Shown here: piece after piece, positions 41,677 through 52,308 of the stretch
How the letters are laid out: each line of letters begins with the position of its first letter
Position numbering within the stretch: the stretch's first letter is position 1
Source: Paenibacillus terrigena DSM 21567
GTDB taxonomy: Bacteria; Bacillota; Bacilli; Paenibacillales; Paenibacillaceae
Assembly: GCF_000374845.1 (NCBI RefSeq)
Contig: NZ_KB895419.1
Span: 248,001-312,000, forward strand
Direction: 5' to 3'
Length of the DNA stretch: 64,000 nt
The notes under the pieces: generated by a model
The model's input: only the letters and a program-made list of their open reading frames with translations
Database searches by the model: none
Told to the model about the DNA's origin: nothing
Program-made: the position numbers and the translations under genes

Positions 41677-43098
41677 TTAGTCAACATCGAGCACATATCG
41701 ATCATCTTTGACCTCTTCTTGAAGCGCATGGAGTTCATCCTTCAATGTCTTCACGATCTCAGCGTATTCTGGCTGCGCATACACATTATTGAGCTCAGAT
41801 GGATCTTGATGCAAATCGAACAATTCCCACTCTGGTTGGTTTGATTCATCCAAAGTACCAGGCACTCCCAATCCATCAGCGTAATAATAGATAAGCTTAT
41901 AGCGGTAGGTTCGCAGCCCATAATGCGAGAACACGTTATGGTCAATGCGATGCATCCAGTAACGATAATACATCGATGTCCGCCAACCTTCTGGCTGTTC
42001 GCTGTTGAAAATTGGTCGGAGGCTATGGCCCTGCATCTCGTCTGGGATCGGCAATCCTGCATAATCGAGGAAGGTCGGCGCAAAGTCCACGTTTAGGGCC
42101 ATTTTTTCCGTAATCTCGCCAGGTTTGATTTCTTTCGGATAACGTACGATAAACGGCATGCGAAGCGATTCCTCATACATGAAACGTTTGTCATACCAGC
42201 CATGGTCACCGAGGAAGAAACCTTGATCAGACGTGTAAATAACAATCGTATTGTCCGCAATCCCCATTTCGTCCAAATAATCGAGCAATCGTCCAACATT
42301 TTCGTCAATGGAAGCCACGCAACGTAAATAGTCTTTCATGTATCGCTGGTATTTCCAGCTTTTTGCTTGCTCTGGCGTCAGATGTTCGGGTGTTTCCTCC
42401 TTCAAATCGACGAGCGTTAGATCACTTTCCACCCGCATCGTCGCTTCTTTGGCGGCTGTAGCACGATTCGAATAATCATCATGGAAAGTTTCCGGCTCTG
42501 GAATCGTAACATCCTCATACAGTGTGGCGTATTTGGCGCTTGTTACCCATGGGCGGTGTGGCGCTTTATGGTGGCACATCAAGAAAAATGGCTTATCCTG
42601 ATCCCTGCGATTCAGCCAATCGATTGATAAATCTGTGATGACGTCAGTCACATAACCGTCGTAAACACGGTCCTCACCCATTTCAGAGAAAGTAGGCTGG
42701 TGGTATTCGCCTTGTCCCCAGTTGCCAATCAGCACGTTCCAATAATCAAAACCTGTCGGGTCGTAAAAGCCACCTTGGCCGAGATGCCATTTACCAATCA
42801 TGCCAGTCTCGTAGCCGCCGCTTTGAAGCATTTTGGCTACGTGATCCTGCCGACCGTCGAAGCCTTCATACAATGTACGAACGCCATTCAAATGGTTGTA
42901 TTTGCCTGTTAGAATCGTTGCCCGGCTAGGTGCGCAGATCGAATTCGTACAGAAACAATTGTCAAAACGAATGCCTTCCTTAGCAATCCGATCGATGTTC
43001 GGCGTCTGGTTAATGCGTCCGCTGTAGCAGCTCATGGCGTGCGCAGCATGATCGTCGCTCATGATAAATAGGATATTCGGTTTGGTGTTACTATTCAT
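41677..43098 (-). CDS. Sulfatase (Cys-type, formylglycine-dependent)
   Basis: 473 residues from the preferred start. The C-x-P-S-R motif is CAPSR at 55-59, followed by ATILTGKYNH, so Cys55 would be converted to formylglycine. Metal ligands appear in FIMSDDHAAHAM (Asp15, Asp16) and IVIYTSDQGFFLGDHGWYDK. It lacks a signal peptide, so it is likely cytosolic and hydrolyses a sulfate ester of an imported sugar or metabolite. The ATG at 43098 is chosen with GGGAGG about 12 nt upstream. It is divergent from an AraC-type regulator. Confidence 0.9.
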   Translation of the reverse strand: MNSNTKPNILFIMSDDHAAHAMSCYSGRINQTPNIDRIAKEGIRFDNCFCTNSICAPSRATILTGKYNHLNGVRTLYEGFDGRQDHVAKMLQSGGYETGMIGKWHLGQGGFYDPTGFDYWNVLIGNWGQGEYHQPTFSEMGEDRVYDGYVTDVITDLSIDWLNRRDQDKPFFLMCHHKAPHRPWVTSAKYATLYEDVTIPEPETFHDDYSNRATAAKEATMRVESDLTLVDLKEETPEHLTPEQAKSWKYQRYMKDYLRCVASIDENVGRLLDYLDEMGIADNTIVIYTSDQGFFLGDHGWYDKRFMYEESLRMPFIVRYPKEIKPGEITEKMALNVDFAPTFLDYAGLPIPDEMQGHSLRPIFNSEQPEGWRTSMYYRYWMHRIDHNVFSHYGLRTYRYKLIYYYADGLGVPGTLDESNQPEWELFDLHQDPSELNNVYAQPEYAEIVKTLKDELHALQEEVKDDRYVLDVD

Positions 43099-43133
43099 AT
43101 GTACGTCCAACCTCCCGTGTAAATGTTTGTCTC

Positions 43134-43161
43134 CATTATATAGAAGTGCTGCTTTGAGCAC
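43134..43161 (-). promoter_or_regulatory. Sulfatase promoter with inverted repeat
   Basis: On the minus strand a TATAAT (43140-43135) has no good -35 box; in its place lies GTGCT-6-AGCAC (43161-43146). A poor -35 with an adjacent inverted repeat is usual for activator-dependent promoters, and the divergent AraC protein is the obvious candidate. Confidence 0.45.
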
Positions 43162-43300
43162 GATGTACGTAATGTCTATTAGATGTACAAAACAACTGTA
43201 TTTTGATCTCTTAATTCTTGAAAGATTGTTTTCTTGTTTGCATGCCAGACCTAGGATTGCTATGCTGGGATTAACATTCTAGATAGAGAGGTCCGATGCT

Positions 43301-44080
43301 ATGTTTACGCTATTAGCGGTACATTATGATGATTGCATACCGGGCTGGAATACAGTACGCGAGGCAATTCCATACCATGTTATTGTCCTCATGGTGGAAG
43401 GAACGGCAACCTATACCATTAACGGCGTAACGCATCGGGTCGAGGCAGGAGATTTATTGGTGATACCGAAAGGTACGGTAAGAGCGGGAAGCAATACAGA
43501 AGCGCCACATAGGAAATATACCGTATTGTTTAATTTGATAGACGATGCTAATGCTGACGCTCAGCTTTTACTGCCTAGTCATTTTATGCGAATGAAAATT
43601 AGTAATTACGAATATGTGCTCAAACGATTCTCACGTCTGTTCCAAGAGAGATGGGAGGGAAAGCCGTATCATGAGTCGATCTGCCTCGGCATTCTGATTG
43701 AGCTGCTTGGAGTTGCGAAACGTGAGCCGATAAGCCCCGCCGTCGAGCCGATTAAATTTTATTTGGCCCGAAAAATTCATTTAGAGCTTCAGACACACTA
43801 TCGAGAGTCCATTCAAATTAGTGAATTAGCGAAGCTTATCGGCCGTTCACCGAATTACACGATCGCCATGTTCAAGAAAGCGCTGGGCATGACGCCAATC
43901 GAATACGTACATCAGCTGCGTGTCCAGGAAGCAAGTAGTCTACTGCTCGAATCAACCATGTCCGTCACCGAAATATCCGATTATTTGGGATTTTACGATA
44001 CGTCGCATTTCTATCGGGTATTCAAAAAAATGATGAAGGAATCCCCTTCGGCTTATATCACGAATAGAAAGGGTTGCTAA
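43301..44080 (+). CDS. AraC-family regulator with cupin domain
   Basis: 259 residues. The N-terminal cupin (IVLMVEGTATYTINGVTHRV, AGDLLVIPKG) is a likely sugar sensor; the C-terminal AraC HTH pair is IQISELAKLIGRSPNYTIAM and VTEISDYLGFYDTSHFYRVF. It is divergent from the sulfatase gene across a 200-nt intergenic region and probably regulates it. The ATG follows GAGAGGTCC. Confidence 0.9.
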   Translation: MFTLLAVHYDDCIPGWNTVREAIPYHVIVLMVEGTATYTINGVTHRVEAGDLLVIPKGTVRAGSNTEAPHRKYTVLFNLIDDANADAQLLLPSHFMRMKISNYEYVLKRFSRLFQERWEGKPYHESICLGILIELLGVAKREPISPAVEPIKFYLARKIHLELQTHYRESIQISELAKLIGRSPNYTIAMFKKALGMTPIEYVHQLRVQEASSLLLESTMSVTEISDYLGFYDTSHFYRVFKKMMKESPSAYITNRKGC

Positions 44081-44093
44081 TGGAAGGTGACAA

Positions 44094-44507
44094 ATGAAGA
44101 ATTTCAAAAGGAACTTGGGCTTGAATCCATCTCGGCAGCACAATATATTTCAAGTAACAAATCCAGCAATATCAGCAAAACTGGTATCAGACGTATTTGA
44201 ACTTGTATTTATTTTATTGAGACCAGTAAGTCATGATCAAGCGCAACTGAAAATTACTGATAGTCAGACGATTTTCTTAGTAAAGACGAAAGAAAAAACG
44301 ACTTTTAATTATTTTGAGGTAGGCGGAACAGAAATGTCGGCTATTACTCTCGAGATAAATTATCTTGAAGATCTAAATAAGAAACTGGTTAGTGAGAATG
44401 AGCAAGTTGATAGTATAGCGGATAATGGAGGTTGCGGCCTTTCTTTCCATGTACTGGATCCTGACGGAAATAAACTTCATCTTTGGGGAGGCTGGCCCCA
44501 GAAATAA
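44094..44507 (+). CDS. VOC-like protein
   Basis: 137 residues. The C-terminal LSFHVLDPDGNKLHLWGGWP is the metal/fold-closing segment of VOC proteins. The N-terminal half is less typical, with LVSDVFELVFILLRPV in the first beta-alpha unit. GGAAGGTGACAA precedes the ATG. It starts 13 nt after the AraC gene, so it may share its transcript. Confidence 0.7.
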   Translation: MKNFKRNLGLNPSRQHNIFQVTNPAISAKLVSDVFELVFILLRPVSHDQAQLKITDSQTIFLVKTKEKTTFNYFEVGGTEMSAITLEINYLEDLNKKLVSENEQVDSIADNGGCGLSFHVLDPDGNKLHLWGGWPQK

Positions 44508-44738
44508 AGTGAAATAACACATAACAGATAATTCCATTTCTTTTCTTCCCGATACATGAGGGGACTCAGCGGTCATAAAGAATATTGATGAAGATATTCA
44601 TATGCTAAAAAATAGATAGATATAAACCCTTATTTTAAGAGCTGCTCAGAGATCCTTATTGAGAATTTTGAGAATCAAATAGCTATACTTTAAATATATT
44701 GATTGAGTAAAGAATAACTTCGTTGAAAGGTGATGGAT

Positions 44739-45035
44739 ATGAAATTAAAACACTTCTTCATGTTGGCAACAGTATTGCTGCTTATGACTCTTCTAACAGG
44801 TTGCGTACCTGGAGATGGGACGAATAACGCTGAAAATCAGGCGGGATTTTTCTGGGGAATATGGCATGGATGGATCGCTCCTATTTCATTAATCATTGGC
44901 GCATTCAAAGAGAATATCAGGTTATATGAAATGCATAACACGGGTTGGTGGTATGATGCTGGTTTTTATATTGCTGTTATCAGTGGTTTCGGTGGGATTT
45001 CGCTGTTTCGGCGCAATAAAGGTGAAAGCAATTAA
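44739..45035 (+). CDS. Small predicted lipoprotein with membrane segments
   Basis: 98 residues: a lipoprotein signal MKLKHFFMLATVLLLMTLLT then GC (lipobox L-T-G-C), a segment FFWGIWHGWIAPISLIIGAF and a second hydrophobic stretch FYIAVISGFGGISLF, ending RRNKGESN. It looks like a conserved but uncharacterised Paenibacillus membrane protein. Start at 44739 with AAAGG 8 nt upstream; GTG at 44730 and ATG at 44733 are alternatives. Confidence 0.7.
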   Translation: MKLKHFFMLATVLLLMTLLTGCVPGDGTNNAENQAGFFWGIWHGWIAPISLIIGAFKENIRLYEMHNTGWWYDAGFYIAVISGFGGISLFRRNKGESN

Positions 45036-45070
45036 TCCCGAGATATAGAATAGAAAGTGAAGAATGCATA

Positions 45071-45112
45071 GAGTTAATGCGTATCATTTCAAGCGCAAAC
45101 TCTCTTTTTTTT
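45071..45112 (+). terminator. Terminator after the small lipoprotein gene
   Basis: GAGTT..TGCG / CGCA.AACTC stem followed by TCTTTTTTTT. Confidence 0.72.
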
Positions 45113-45121
45113 GCCCTCAAA

Positions 45122-45153
45122 AAATTGCATGAAATACATATTTCACGCAATTT
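45122..45153. repeat. 32-bp inverted repeat upstream of the tyrosine recombinase
   Basis: AAATTGCATGAAAT and ATTTCACGCAATTT around ACAT are near-perfect inverses (one A/C mismatch). It lies 156 nt before the recombinase start. It could be an operator, a recombination site or a structured 3' end. Confidence 0.6.
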
Positions 45154-45308
45154 CATTTTAAATAAACTTTTTTCATATTATAATAGGGATTAATAGGTTT
45201 ATATTTTCGCGAAATTAGAGGATATTTGTCATTTTTTCCAGATAGATGGAAGAATTCAATTGCGCTGATGCAATGAAAAAATACATAAAAAGAAGAGGAG
45301 GGGATTTC

Positions 45309-46247
45309 ATGACACTCACGCAATATGACCTTATTGAGGCATACAGTCTCGAGTTAGAATTATTTTCGATATGGATGAAAAACCAAGGGATGTCGAAATC
45401 GACGCAGTCGGCGTATATGAGTGATGCTCGTAGTTTTCTCAAAGGAGTCTATCCGGCGGAACTGTCGAAACTGGGTAAGATGGAGATTATGCGATTCTTG
45501 TCAGTTACACGGGAGCGAGGAGCGGGAGATGAAGCGCGAAATCGTAAACTTTCATCACTCCGGGCTTTCTATAAATCGTTAAATGAGATGGAGCATTTAC
45601 AAGTCAATCCTGCTGCATCGGTCGCGAAATCGAAACAGGTAAAGAATCGGATCCCGACATATCTGGAAGAGAACCAGCTCTATCAATTTTTTGATCGGGT
45701 GGAAGGCAAATATCATAACCGCAATATGGCGATTTTGCTTCTTATGGCTTTTGCCGGTTTGCGTGTTGGAGAGATCCATCGTATGAACACCCAAGATCTA
45801 CATCAAGACGGATCCATTCACATTCTTGGAAAAGGACGCAAATGGCGCGTCATCCCGCTTCCCACCGAACTGCATCAGATTCTGATACGTGCGCAAGAGG
45901 AGCGGCGAGCCCCAAACCAAGGGAAAGAGCAGGCATTCTTCATCTCACAATTCGGTCGTCGATTATCCATCCGCATGATCCAGACGATTGCAGACCAGAC
46001 GTTCGAGAAACTGAAAGAACAGCTGCCTGAGCTAGTAAATATGCGATTATCGAGTCATAAGCTGCGTCATTCGTTCGCGACAATGCAAATTCGAAGCGGG
46101 ACGGACATACGGACACTGCAAGAATTGCTCGGTCATGCAAGCATTGAAACGACACAAATTTATACGCATATTGATAATAAACAGATGAAGATGGCGATGG
46201 ATAAATTTTCAGGGAAAATACCTACGGTGGGTACATCGAATAAATAA
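45309..46247 (+). CDS. XerC/D-like tyrosine recombinase
   Basis: 312 residues. All catalytic residues of the tyrosine recombinase family are present: Arg152 in AGLRVGEI, Lys175, His250 and Arg253 in SSHKLRHSFAT, His276 in LGHASIE, Tyr285 in IYTHI. The N-terminal 110 residues are a SAM-like core-binding domain. The spacing is like XerC/XerD; I see no insertion typical of integron integrases. It has GAGGAGGGGA 5 nt upstream. A dif-like site directly follows the stop, and a near copy lies 0.9 kb away, so these may be its targets. Confidence 0.9.
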   Translation: MTLTQYDLIEAYSLELELFSIWMKNQGMSKSTQSAYMSDARSFLKGVYPAELSKLGKMEIMRFLSVTRERGAGDEARNRKLSSLRAFYKSLNEMEHLQVNPAASVAKSKQVKNRIPTYLEENQLYQFFDRVEGKYHNRNMAILLLMAFAGLRVGEIHRMNTQDLHQDGSIHILGKGRKWRVIPLPTELHQILIRAQEERRAPNQGKEQAFFISQFGRRLSIRMIQTIADQTFEKLKEQLPELVNMRLSSHKLRHSFATMQIRSGTDIRTLQELLGHASIETTQIYTHIDNKQMKMAMDKFSGKIPTVGTSNK

Positions 46248-46249
46248 TA

Positions 46250-46275
46250 ACATAATAAATGTTATGTAAACTAAT
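46250..46275 (+). repeat. dif-like site, left copy
   Basis: 26 bp ending TTATGTAAACTAAT. The 11-nt arm TTATGTAAACT is identical to the right arm of B. subtilis dif. The left arm (ACATAA at its inner end) is partly the inverse. It begins 2 nt after the recombinase stop. Confidence 0.62.
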
Positions 46276-46334
46276 AAAGCGAGAAATAAAACAAGGAGCC
46301 TAAGTTAGGGAAGAAATGCCCAAGATCATTACTT

Positions 46335-46666
46335 GGATCAGACGAATTAGTCCTATTCTAGATGATGAGTGGCAAATCTGCTGAATTTCATATTCGAGCC
46401 TTGGAAGATAGTGAATGCTGGACATTCTCATACGATACATTGCAAAAGATGTACAACCGAGATGCATGCTGAAAACGATTTGAAGAAGGCTGGCAGAACG
46501 ATTGTAGATGAAAAAAAGAAGAACGTGAAGGTGAATTTATTGCTCTGTTCAGCAGAGCAACGTTCCTGTATAATTATACATTTACAAACTGGACTCATGC
46601 AATAATCCCACAATATCATATTGCATTTTATCTAGGTAGTACCTCGGTTGCATGAAGCCGAATTCG
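46335..46666 (+). pseudogene. Crp/Fnr-like regulator, decayed
   Basis: One frame, interrupted by several stops, reads GKSAEFHIRALEDSECWTFS, YDTLQKMYNRDAC, stop, then ... IPQYHIAFYLGSTSVA, stop, SRI. These are the cAMP-binding-fold end, the dimer helix and the winged-helix start of Crp/Fnr proteins. It is clearly not functional. Confidence 0.72.
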
Positions 46667-46787
46667 TCACTGTATGAAATAAAATTAATGAAACAATCGC
46701 CGTTTGGTCATAACGTAGTGGAAGGGCTTCTCAGTGAAACAATGGTTTCTGGGAAGCGACACACTTTCGGGGGCTGAATGGGTAGGG

Positions 46788-47047
46788 AATTCAGATCATA
46801 CCGTACTTATAGCCGGTTGAGCAGCAGGCATCGAGTTAACGCTTAGCAAAAGGTGGTATGGAAATGGCATTCGGGTGATTGACTTGGGAAGGGATCTATT
46901 GAATCTAAACAATTACAACAGGAGCAACCGCAAGTCGTAACAATCACCTGTGATCTTGAGGATAAAGTTCAATGGGACGAACTAATTCGAAGCATTTATT
47001 TACACCATCGGGATATTAGTGTCGTTGTTAATCATACGGAAATTTAG
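46788..47047 (+). pseudogene. SDR (DltE-like) N-terminal remnant
   Basis: HTVLIAG, stop, AAGIELTLSKRWYGNG, IRVIDLGRD, then after a one-base shift LQQEQPQVVTITCDLEDKVQ, WDELIRSIYLHHRDISVVVN and HTEI, stop. It has the beta-alpha-beta nucleotide fold start up to the place of NNAG, with one stop and one frameshift. Confidence 0.72.
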
Positions 47048-47146
47048 TATAATTATTCATTGTTGGATGAGGTCAATTCGCGAGACACTGAGGAAATAGA
47101 ATTGATTCATAGGGTGGCTCTTTAAGAATGATTTGTAATATAAGAA

Positions 47147-47172
47147 ACATAATTAATGTTATGTTAACTAAT
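47147..47172 (+). repeat. dif-like site, right copy
   Basis: 26 bp matching the left copy at 24 of 26 positions, in direct orientation, with the right arm TTATGTTAACT. The 46276-47146 interval between the sites holds only the two decayed genes. Confidence 0.6.
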
Positions 47173-47236
47173 TATACATAAACTTGTCTCAACCACACTT
47201 CTCAAATAAAATAGTGCAATAGGAGGTCGTTGAAAA

Positions 47237-47566
47237 ATGGCAGATATAGAAGATTTTCTGAAATTAGATATGCGAGTAGGAACTATCCTGCAAGCGGAAC
47301 CATTCCCAGAAGCCCGTAAACCTGCAATAAAATTAACCATTGATTTGGGCGATCTAGGGATTAAGCAATCATCGGCTCAAATTACTAAAAGATATGAACC
47401 TGAACAACTGATTGGCCGTCAAGTGATCGCAGTCGTAAATTTCCCACCAAGACGCATTGCAGGATTCAAATCGGAGGTATTGGTGATTGGCGGTGTGCCC
47501 GAGGAAGGTGATGTGGTACTCTTGCAACCTGATCAACAGGTACGGAATGGTACACCAATCGCGTAG
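47237..47566 (+). CDS. csaA: CsaA, tRNA-binding-domain chaperone-like protein
   Basis: 109 residues, the usual CsaA size, with the EMAP/OB-type tRNA-binding domain: [40 protein letters not shown] and [20 protein letters not shown]. CsaA is a secretion-related chaperone that also binds RNA. AGGAGG precedes the ATG. It stands alone between the recombinase region and the thi operon. Confidence 0.92.
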   Translation: MADIEDFLKLDMRVGTILQAEPFPEARKPAIKLTIDLGDLGIKQSSAQITKRYEPEQLIGRQVIAVVNFPPRRIAGFKSEVLVIGGVPEEGDVVLLQPDQQVRNGTPIA

Positions 47567-47651
47567 CGTGGAGGACTTGATATTCTCCATGAAAATTTAT
47601 CCTATTCAACAAAGAAAGATTGTGCTATATTGTTGGTAACTTGATAAGCAA

Positions 47652-47741
47652 TACACACTAGGGGAGCCTTTTAAGGGCTGAGACGGATCTTCCGGACCCT
47701 TCGAACCTGATCTGGTTAATACCAGCGTAGGGAAGTGTTGA
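47652..47741 (+). promoter_or_regulatory. TPP riboswitch (THI box)
   Basis: Clear aptamer blocks in order: GGGGAGCC, GGCTGAGA, GACCCTTCGAACCTGATCTG, GTTAATACCAGCGTAGGGAA, and a closing GTGTT stem. It lies before the thi operon and would turn it off when thiamine pyrophosphate is bound. Confidence 0.96.
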
Positions 47742-47783
47742 GGCTCGCTTCATCCTTTTTAGGGTTTATTCATGAAGCTTGAC

Positions 47784-47814
47784 GACCACTTTTCTGCGGA
47801 AAAGTGGTCTTTTT
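47784..47814 (+). terminator. Riboswitch-controlled terminator
   Basis: GACCACTTTTC / GAAAAGTGGTC, an 11-bp perfect stem with TGCG loop and five T residues, stands between the aptamer and tenI, as an expression platform. Confidence 0.88.
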
Positions 47815-47841
47815 GCGTTCCAAGAAAGGAGCTCGGACACC

Positions 47842-48465
47842 ATGGAACTACATCTTGTCTCACCTGGATTCATGCCATTGCAGCGATTTGCAGAGATTGC
47901 TGCAGAAGTACATCCGCACGTTCAATTCATTCATCTTCGAGAGAAACAAAGCACAGCCAAAGAAATGCTTGAGACATTGCAAAGGATGATGCAGCTAGGG
48001 GTTCCAGCTCAAAAACTCTTGATCAACGACCGCGTGGATGTCGCATGTGTCGCTCAAATTGGTGGGGTACATCTTGCACATCACAGCTTACCGATTCGAC
48101 AGGTGAAGCTAATGTCACAAGGACTTCGCATTGGACGGTCCGTGCATTCGGTTGAAGAAGCCATCCACTGTGAGGCAGAAGGAGCGGATTATCTGTTCTA
48201 TGGCCATATCTACGCGAGCAGTTCGAAGCCGGGCTTATCTCCGCGGGGGCTTAAGGCCTTAAGAGAAGTAGCCGCTTCGGTATCAATCCCGGTTATTGGT
48301 ATTGGTGGGATCGGGCCTGATCAGGTACAAGAAGTGATGCAGCAAGGTGCACAAGGGATCGCTGTAATTAGCGGAATTGTATCCGCAGTTGATCCTCTAA
48401 CAGCAGCTATGCAATATGTGTCAAAGCTTAACGAAAGAAGGTCTTTCCATGCAGCAAACAGTTGA
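47842..48465 (+). CDS. tenI: Thiazole tautomerase TenI-like (ThiE fold)
   Basis: 207 residues with TIM-barrel hallmarks of the ThiE/TenI family: QFIHLREKQSTAKEM, LLINDRVDVACVAQIGGVHL, and VIGIGGIGPDQVQEV. It lacks some pyrophosphate-binding residues of ThiE, and its place beside thiO/thiS/thiG favours TenI, which aromatises the thiazole product of ThiG. Preferred start ATG at 47842, with AAGGAG upstream. First gene of the operon. Confidence 0.87.
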   Translation: MELHLVSPGFMPLQRFAEIAAEVHPHVQFIHLREKQSTAKEMLETLQRMMQLGVPAQKLLINDRVDVACVAQIGGVHLAHHSLPIRQVKLMSQGLRIGRSVHSVEEAIHCEAEGADYLFYGHIYASSSKPGLSPRGLKALREVAASVSIPVIGIGGIGPDQVQEVMQQGAQGIAVISGIVSAVDPLTAAMQYVSKLNERRSFHAANS

Positions 48466-49593
48466 CGTCATCATCGTGGGCGGAGGTGTCATCGGGTGTT
48501 CGATTGCGTATCATTTATCTGCTCGAGGCATCCGAGTTCGAGTCTTAGAGCGTAACCGTATCGCCTCCGAAGCCTCGGGTGCTGCGGCAGGCATGCTGGC
48601 AGCGCAAGCGGAATTCATCGAATCCGCACCATTATTTGAATTTGCACGACACAGTCGAGCGATGTTCCCCGCACTTGCGGCAGACCTAAAGGAACGTAGT
48701 GGGATTGAAATCGGACTTGTCCAGCAAGGCCTGCTGCGTATTGCAACCTGTGAACAAGATGTCATTCGTTATCATGCACAAGCTGCAATTCAGCAACAGT
48801 GGGGTGAAGCCACACAATGGTTGTCCGCTGTAGAAGCGAAGGAGATGGAGAAAGCGTTAGGCTCCGATGTGTATGGAGCGCTCTACTTGGAGCAAGACCA
48901 TCAGGTCATGGCGCCTTCGTTAACTCAATCGTATGCCAAGGCAGCATCAGATCTCGGCGCAGATATTTGTGAGCATACGGAGGTGTATGAGTTGATTCGT
49001 GAAGGCGGCAAAGTTGTCGGTGTCCGTACACAAGACGGTACCCACTATTGTCACCATGTCATTATCGCATCCAGCATCTGGTCGCAGTTCTTGCTCCGAT
49101 CCATTGGATACGATTTGCCGCTATATCCTGTCAAAGGGGAGTGTATTGCGGTAAAAACGAATACGCCGCTTATTCGTAAAACAATATACACAGACGATTG
49201 TTACATCGTGCCGAAGGCCAATGGAGAACTATTGATTGGCGCTACGGTGACGCCGCATACCTACAATCGACAAGTAACGGTCGGTGGCATCTTGGCATTG
49301 ATGGACGTTGCAGAACGGTTAATTCCTTCCATTCGCGGCGCGGAGTGGAGTCGAACGTGGAGCGGGCTAAGGCCGAAGACACCGCATGGGATGCCATATA
49401 TAGGTCGACATCCACAACTAGATGGTTTAATGATCGCTGCCGGGCATTATCGTAACGGTATTCTGCTCAGCCCGCTCACGGGGATCGTGATAGCAGATCT
49501 AATTGAAGAGAAGGAACCAGTAGCAGATTTATCTGCCTTCCAGATCCCTTCGATGCGATGGACGAAGGAACATCAAATGACTGGGGTGAGGTC

Positions 49594-49597
<4 letters not shown>
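48449..49597 (+). CDS. thiO: Glycine oxidase ThiO
   Basis: 382 residues. FAD-binding GGGVIGCSIAYHLSARG near residue 12, SEASGAAAGMLAAQAE, and SGLRPKTPHGMPYIGR near the C-terminus are those of ThiO. It oxidises glycine to the imine used by thiazole synthase ThiG. The start at 48449 overlaps the tenI end, and its stop overlaps the thiS ATG. Confidence 0.93.
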
Positions 49598-51526
<1,929 letters not shown>

Positions 51527-51540
51527 AAGGAGGAATTGCG

Positions 51541-52308
51541 TTGCTAACGATTGGTCCTCATTCATTTAAATCTCGTCTGTTACTTGGAACCGGAAAGTTC
51601 CCGAACTTTGAAGTTCAGAAAGAAGCGGTCGAGAAATCGGAGACTGAAATTTTAACGTTCGCGGTACGGCGTATGAATATTTTCGAGCCTAGTCAGCCGA
51701 ATTTTCTAGAAATGCTTGATCTGGCGAAATACACCTTGCTACCTAATACGGCAGGGGCTTCAACTGCAGAAGAAGCAGTACGGATTGCACGCCTTGCGAA
51801 GGCCTCCGGCCTATGCGATATGATCAAAGTAGAAGTAATAGGAGACCTGAAGACATTGCTTCCGGATCCGATTGAGACGGTGAAAGCTTGTGAGATGCTG
51901 CTTGATGAAGGCTTTATCGTATTGCCCTATATCTCCGATGATGTGCAGCTCGCCAAACGACTTCAACTGATGGGCGTGCATGCCGTCATGCCTGGCGCTT
52001 CTCCGATTGGTTCAGGTCAAGGAATTATTAACCCCGTTAATTTAAGTTTTATCATAGAGCAAGCGGTCGTGCCCGTCATTGTCGATGCAGGAATCGGTGC
52101 CCCATCGCATGCTGCATTTGCAATGGAGCTCGGCGCAGATGGTGTGCTCCTGAATACAGCAGTGTCTGGGGCAGGCGATCCCGTCAAAATGGCTGTCGCG
52201 ATGAAGCAAGGGATTGAGGCGGGGCGATTAGCCTGTGAAGCCGGGCGAATTCCTGTGAAGCGTTATGCCTCGGCGAGCAGTCCGCTTGAGGGAATGGTTA
52301 CGGTATGA
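51541..52308 (+). CDS. thiG: Thiazole synthase ThiG
   Basis: 255 residues. [14 protein letters not shown] at the start, the MIKVEVIGD strand with the catalytic Lys, and [20 protein letters not shown] are ThiG motifs. It builds the thiazole phosphate from DXP, dehydroglycine and ThiS thiocarboxylate. The start is TTG with AGGAGG upstream; the stop overlaps the thiF start. Confidence 0.95.
   Translation: MLTIGPHSFKSRLLLGTGKFPNFEVQKEAVEKSETEILTFAVRRMNIFEPSQPNFLEMLDLAKYTLLPNTAGASTAEEAVRIARLAKASGLCDMIKVEVIGDLKTLLPDPIETVKACEMLLDEGFIVLPYISDDVQLAKRLQLMGVHAVMPGASPIGSGQGIINPVNLSFIIEQAVVPVIVDAGIGAPSHAAFAMELGADGVLLNTAVSGAGDPVKMAVAMKQGIEAGRLACEAGRIPVKRYASASSPLEGMVTV

Noticed and set aside
44515-44560. 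ACACATAACAGATAAT after the VOC gene as an inverted array repeat end
   Set aside because: Only the short core resembles the repeats; no internal stems or lead-in are present.
45309-46247. The recombinase as an integron integrase (IntI) for the cassette array
   Set aside because: It has the standard XerC/D spacing and I cannot see the extra IntI-specific segment between the second conserved patch and the HxxR box. It also lies 4 kb away and next to its own dif-like site. A link to the array remains only possible.
46369-46605. 78-codon open frame in the gap after the recombinase
   Set aside because: No ribosome site or family resemblance; it overlaps the Crp/Fnr relic, whose motifs read in another frame.
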